From Planococcus versutus (GTDB lineage Bacteria > Bacillota > Bacilli > Bacillales_A > Planococcaceae): a stretch of 64,000 nucleotides of DNA. The notes beneath the pieces are model-generated. The model ran no database searches. It was given only the letters and a program-made list of their open reading frames with translations, and had not been told where the DNA came from. The stretch is taken from NCBI RefSeq assembly GCF_001186155.3, contig NZ_CP016540.2, positions 1,404,001 through 1,468,000 of the forward strand, in the 5' to 3' direction. Each line of letters opens with the position of its first letter. The stretch's first letter is position 1. The translations under genes were made by a program, and so were the position numbers. Positions 61,590-64,000 of the stretch are shown here, piece by piece.

Positions 61590-61635
61590 AAAGGGAGAGT
61601 AGCTGAGTTTTTAATTCGCATCTACTCTCCCTTTT
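61590..61635 (+). terminator. Intrinsic terminator in the 61452-61902 gap
   Basis: AAAGGGAGAGTAG at 61590-61602 pairs with CTACTCTCCCTTT at 61622-61634. It ends the kinase unit. The rest of this 450-base gap holds the unit 4 palindrome, the first 32-bp palindrome, and otherwise no gene that I can support. Confidence 0.9.
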
Positions 61636-61661
61636 GTCTGTAAAAGTGTACTTTTACGAAC
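61636..61661. repeat. Palindrome family 1, unit 4
   Basis: GTCTGTAAA, centre AGTGTACT, TTTACGAAC: 23 of 26 positions equal unit 3. The last 17 bases (GTGTACTTTTACGAACG, 61646-61662) are an exact direct repeat of 58972-58988. Confidence 0.82.
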
Positions 61662-61803
61662 GCTTTTATTTCCAAAATTATCTAGCTATTAATTTTAGTT
61701 CTGAGTATATTTAAATGAGAGCATAGATTCTATTTAGAAGAATTAAAAATGAAAAAGCCCTGACGAAATCCAAGTGGAAGTTTTGGGGCAAAGACTAGGT
61801 TTT

Positions 61804-61835
61804 GAATGTAATTCAAGTGCAGAAAAGTTACATTC
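61804..61835. repeat. 32-bp palindrome, copy A (family 2)
   Basis: Arms GAATGTAATTCA and AAAGTTACATTC around AGTGCAGA. It differs from copies B and C in two bases of the left arm and one of the right. It lies 67 bases before the nucleotidyltransferase start. Confidence 0.88.
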
Positions 61836-61902
61836 AATTTCCATGCGATACTGTGGTATTTGAAAATTAGAACAAGATTCGATAAAAAGAGGGGGAAAGC
61901 CA

Positions 61903-62622
61903 GTGGATTATTACAATAAGCTAAATCCATTTGAAGCAGCAAAACAGTTTGTAAACAAGCAATTCCCTCATTGTGAAGACGCTTTATTAGCTGGAAGTGT
62001 GGTTCGTGGCGAAGCAACTGAAACATCTGATCTTGATATTGTGATATTCGATCAACAACATCACTCTTCTTACAGGGAATCCCTTATCGATTTTGGATGG
62101 AGTATTGAAGTATTTGTACATAATTTAACCTCGTACAAAGAATATTTTTCAGATGATTATGAGAGGGCTAGACCTTCTATGCCCAGAATGGTAGCAGAAG
62201 GTCTAGTTTTGAAAGATAAGGGAGCAATTGGCGCGATAAAAAAAGAAGCAAAAGAATTGCTAGACAAGGGACCAAAGGAATGGTCACCAGGAATAATAAC
62301 TACAAAACGATACTTCATTACCGACACACTAGATGACTTCATCGGCTGCAATAACCGAGCAGAAGAGATTTTTATAGCTAATGCTTTAGCAGAACTGGTA
62401 AGTGAGTTTGTATTGAGAACAAATAAGCGATGGATTGGTGCTTCCAAGTGGGTAATCCGATCATTGAGGCATTATGATGTTGAGTTTACCAATTGTTTTG
62501 TAGAAGCTTTTGATGATTTTTATAAAAATGGTGACAAACAAAAAATTATCCAACTTGTTGATGGGGTATTACAGCTATACGGAGGACGTTTATTCGAAGG
62601 TTTTTCTCTCGGTAAAAGTTAA
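61903..62622 (+). CDS. Nucleotidyltransferase domain protein
   Basis: 239 residues from GTG 61903 behind GAGGGGG. The polymerase-beta-like NTase motif is LLAGSVVRGEATETSDLDIVIF (in two parts: GSVVRGEA and SDLDIVIF) near residues 31-48, with a third acidic site likely in SIEVFVHN. The C-terminal half is helical. It resembles small MNT/aminoglycoside nucleotidyltransferase-like proteins; the target is unknown. No HEPN partner gene is adjacent. It is framed by 32-bp copies A and B. Confidence 0.85.
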   Translation: MDYYNKLNPFEAAKQFVNKQFPHCEDALLAGSVVRGEATETSDLDIVIFDQQHHSSYRESLIDFGWSIEVFVHNLTSYKEYFSDDYERARPSMPRMVAEGLVLKDKGAIGAIKKEAKELLDKGPKEWSPGIITTKRYFITDTLDDFIGCNNRAEEIFIANALAELVSEFVLRTNKRWIGASKWVIRSLRHYDVEFTNCFVEAFDDFYKNGDKQKIIQLVDGVLQLYGGRLFEGFSLGKS

Positions 62623-62644
62623 CTTATAGATTTTTATTGATTTT

Positions 62645-62676
62645 GAATGTAACTTATTGTGAATTAAGTTACATTC
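62645..62676. repeat. 32-bp palindrome, copy B (family 2)
   Basis: Perfect arms GAATGTAACTTA and TAAGTTACATTC around TTGTGAAT. It starts 22 bases after the nucleotidyltransferase stop and ends 58 bases before the next gene. Confidence 0.92.
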
Positions 62677-62734
62677 ACTTTGAGGATTTCTGTAATAAAT
62701 GGAGCTATCTAAAAAAGAGAGTAGGGGGAAAAGT

Positions 62735-63424
62735 ATGATGGAAAAGAAAGTGGAAATTGTCTTGGTAGGTACCCATCATTTTGCTTACCAAAAGGACGTT
62801 TTGATGGACAAGCAGAATGAAATTATAGAATTAGTGGATTTTCTCGCAGCATTTAACCCAGGCAAAATTGCTTTGGAATGGGAAAAAAGCGAGCAAGAGG
62901 AGTTAGACAAAGGCTTTACCAAGAGCGAAGAAGATTATGAGATGCACGAAATCGAACAAGTAGGATTCAGATTAGCCACTAAACTGGACCGTAAAGCAGT
63001 TTTTGCGGTTAATTGGGCTGGGCCATTAACTCAAGAGGAAATGGTGACACTTAATCAATCAATCCAAGAAGATTATCCTAACATTTGGCAAGCGGTAGAG
63101 GCATTTGGCAAAAAAAGTGGTGGAATTAATCCTGACCAGACATTACTTGAGTCGTATCGCAAACTCAATAACCCAGAATTGACCAAGGACTTGGAAGAGA
63201 TGTATCTCTCTTTCTTAGCCGTTGAAAAAAATGGACAGAATATCGGTGTATCTTTCTTAAGCAAATGGATGGAAAGAGAACTGACCATTGTCAAAAACAT
63301 TATTGAGATTTTAGAGAAACCAAAAGAGCGAATTTTACTAATTGTAGGCGGCGATCATGTTTGGATGCTGAAAAAACTATTCGAAGGGAAAGGATGGACG
63401 GTAATCAATCCATTTGAGAAATAA
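62735..63424 (+). CDS. DUF5694-like (TraB/PrgY-related) protein
   Basis: 229 residues from ATG 62735 (or 62738) behind AGGGGGAAAAG. The start VEIVLVGTHHFA, FNPGKIALEWE and the end ILLIVGGDHVWMLKKLFE are features of the TraB/ChaN-like metal hydrolase group, in which the GTHH and GGDH histidines probably bind metal. The biochemical function is not known. It is framed by 32-bp copies B and C and has no neighbour in an operon. Confidence 0.78.
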   Translation: MMEKKVEIVLVGTHHFAYQKDVLMDKQNEIIELVDFLAAFNPGKIALEWEKSEQEELDKGFTKSEEDYEMHEIEQVGFRLATKLDRKAVFAVNWAGPLTQEEMVTLNQSIQEDYPNIWQAVEAFGKKSGGINPDQTLLESYRKLNNPELTKDLEEMYLSFLAVEKNGQNIGVSFLSKWMERELTIVKNIIEILEKPKERILLIVGGDHVWMLKKLFEGKGWTVINPFEK

Positions 63425-63438
63425 ATTTTCGCTTGTTC

Positions 63439-63470
63439 GAATGTAACTTAATAGCAAATAAGTTACATTC
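63439..63470. repeat. 32-bp palindrome, copy C (family 2)
   Basis: Perfect arms GAATGTAACTTA and TAAGTTACATTC around ATAGCAAA. It starts 15 bases after the DUF5694-like stop and lies between converging genes. Confidence 0.92.
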
Positions 63471-63480
63471 AAAACCAAAG

Positions 63481-63517
63481 ATAACCCCCATCAGCCGTCT
63501 GGCCAATCGGGGGTTAT
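63481..63517. terminator. Hairpin between converging genes
   Basis: ATAACCCCC at 63481-63489 pairs with GGGGGTTAT at 63509-63517, with an inner GCC/GGC pair. It probably ends the higBA transcript and may also end the DUF5694-like gene. Confidence 0.75.
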
Positions 63518-63531
63518 TCCATGCGCTATTG

Positions 63532-63858
63532 TTAACTTTTCACGAGATCGGAACTGGTTTTTTTCTCGTCTTGTTTCTCGTCATGTTCTTGCATCAAGGA
63601 AGGAACATCCGTCTGAAGGGCTGCAGCTAACGATTTCAAGCTTTTCAAGGTCACATTCTGGCTGCCATTTTCAATACGAGATACCACGTTTTGCTTGGTG
63701 TGCATACGTGAAGCAACTTCGCTTTGCGTAAGACCTAAACGATTTCTGCGTTGAATGATATTCCGAGCGATTGTATATTCCAATCCACTGTCCGCCCACT
63801 CCTTAGCAAATCCCGGGTCTTTTAAGTTTTCTGCTACGTAGCTTTCCAAAAAACTCAT
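63532..63858 (-). CDS. higA: XRE-family antitoxin (HigA-like)
   Basis: 108 residues, read leftward from ATG 63858 behind GGAGGGA; an upstream in-frame ATG at 63873 lies on that site. The helix-turn-helix is RRNRLGLTQSEVASRMHTKQ followed by VVSRIENGSQNVTL. It overlaps the toxin stop by four bases (ATGA), so the toxin comes first, the HigBA order. It should bind DNA and block the toxin. Confidence 0.88.
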   Translation of the reverse strand: MSFLESYVAENLKDPGFAKEWADSGLEYTIARNIIQRRNRLGLTQSEVASRMHTKQNVVSRIENGSQNVTLKSLKSLAAALQTDVPSLMQEHDEKQDEKKTSSDLVKS

Positions 63859-64000
63859 GTTGAATCCCTCCATTTTTGTCGCAAATAATCATCTCGATAG
63901 CGCTTGGCACGATCGATTTCACTCTGCGGTGTTTTTTGAGTTTTCTTTCGAAAACCATTTAACAAGATAAATTCGCCATTTTCGTAATGAAAATGGAACA
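63855..64000 (-). CDS. higB: HigB/RelE-type toxin (Gp49-like), N-terminal part outside window
   Basis: 47 C-terminal codons are visible, from the window edge to TGA at 63855. The reading FHFHYENGEFILLNGFRKK followed by TQKTPQSEIDRAKRYRDDY matches the end of phage-derived Gp49-like/HigB ribosome-dependent nucleases. The stop overlaps the antitoxin start. The N-terminus lies beyond the window. Confidence 0.85.
   Translation of the reverse strand, partial: FHFHYENGEFILLNGFRKKTQKTPQSEIDRAKRYRDDYLRQKWRDST

Noticed and set aside
61730-62026. Minus-strand reading frame of 98 codons over the start of the nucleotidyltransferase
   Set aside because: It lies opposite a gene with clear motifs, has no ribosome site and crosses palindrome copy A.
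61804-63470. Palindromes as integron attC sites
   Set aside because: They lack the 7-base GTTRRRY core motifs and the long imperfect stem of attC, and no integron integrase is visible. Recombinase-type sites remain possible, but not this class.
61804-63470. Palindromes as a CRISPR array
   Set aside because: The spacing is about 800 bases with genes between, so there are no 30-40 base spacers and no cas genes.
61804-63470. Palindromes as chromosomal dif or pdif sites
   Set aside because: The arms do not match my memory of the Firmicute dif sequence, and the centre is 8 rather than 6 bases.

Overview
The window is a chromosomal segment of a low-GC Gram-positive bacterium. Gene order follows the Bacillus subtilis map from rarA-cymR through the comE, dnaK, era, glyS and sigA regions to yqfO. 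Protein matches recalled from B. subtilis, AGGAGG-type ribosome sites, T-box leaders, a CIRCE operator and U-tract terminators all support Bacillales. Spore genes that sit in this neighbourhood in B. subtilis are missing: gpr and spoIIP between rpsT and lepA, and yqfC and yqfD before phoH. Together with dimeric-type glyS and the AT-rich code, this suggests a non-sporulating Planococcaceae such as Planococcus. The genus is inferred, not proven.

Layout. 1-7314: rarA (minus, cut by the window edge), then cymR, a cysteine desulfurase, mnmA, a TPR protein and recD2. 7315-12810: an interspersed repeat, the alaS T-box, alaS, ireB, ruvX, yrzB and mltG. 12901-17833: yrrM, udk, greA, yrrS, mtnN, and the divergent phosphatidylethanolamine genes pssA and psd. 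17872-22799: a tightly overlapped yqeG-yqeH-aroE-yhbY-nadD-yqeK-rsfS-yqeM operon. 22923-26474: DNA uptake genes comEA, comEB and comEC. 26564-31422: yqzM, holA, rpsT, lepA and hemW. 31472-38045: CIRCE-hrcA-grpE-dnaK-dnaJ-prmA-rsmE. 38119-46888: deoC, rpsU, nfeD, floA, phoH, pgpH, ybeY, dgkA and cdd. 46872-58800: era, recO, T-box-controlled glyS, ccpN, a dikinase regulator, dnaG, sigA, an acyl-CoA dehydrogenase, cccA, trmK and yqfO.

From 58801 to the end the window is accessory DNA. It holds an intact IS3-family element (59028-60266, with a 3-bp target duplication), an unknown acidic protein, a P-loop kinase, a nucleotidyltransferase, a DUF5694-like protein and a HigBA-type toxin-antitoxin pair cut by the window end. 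The single genes are separated by two families of short palindromes. One family consists of three 32-bp elements with 12-bp inverted arms and an 8-bp variable centre, lying exactly between the genes. The other has 9-bp arms and occurs as three units before and one unit after the IS/kinase block. This looks like a cassette array bounded by recombinase-type sites and is the most interesting part of the window. No recombinase gene is present here, so that reading is a hypothesis.

The core genes mostly serve translation (tRNA thiolation and charging, ribosome assembly GTPases, rRNA and r-protein methylation), protein folding, replication and repair, and transformation. Control elements visible in the sequence are two T-boxes, one CIRCE operator, several sigma-A promoters and about twenty intrinsic terminators. 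No rRNA, tRNA or CRISPR array was found.
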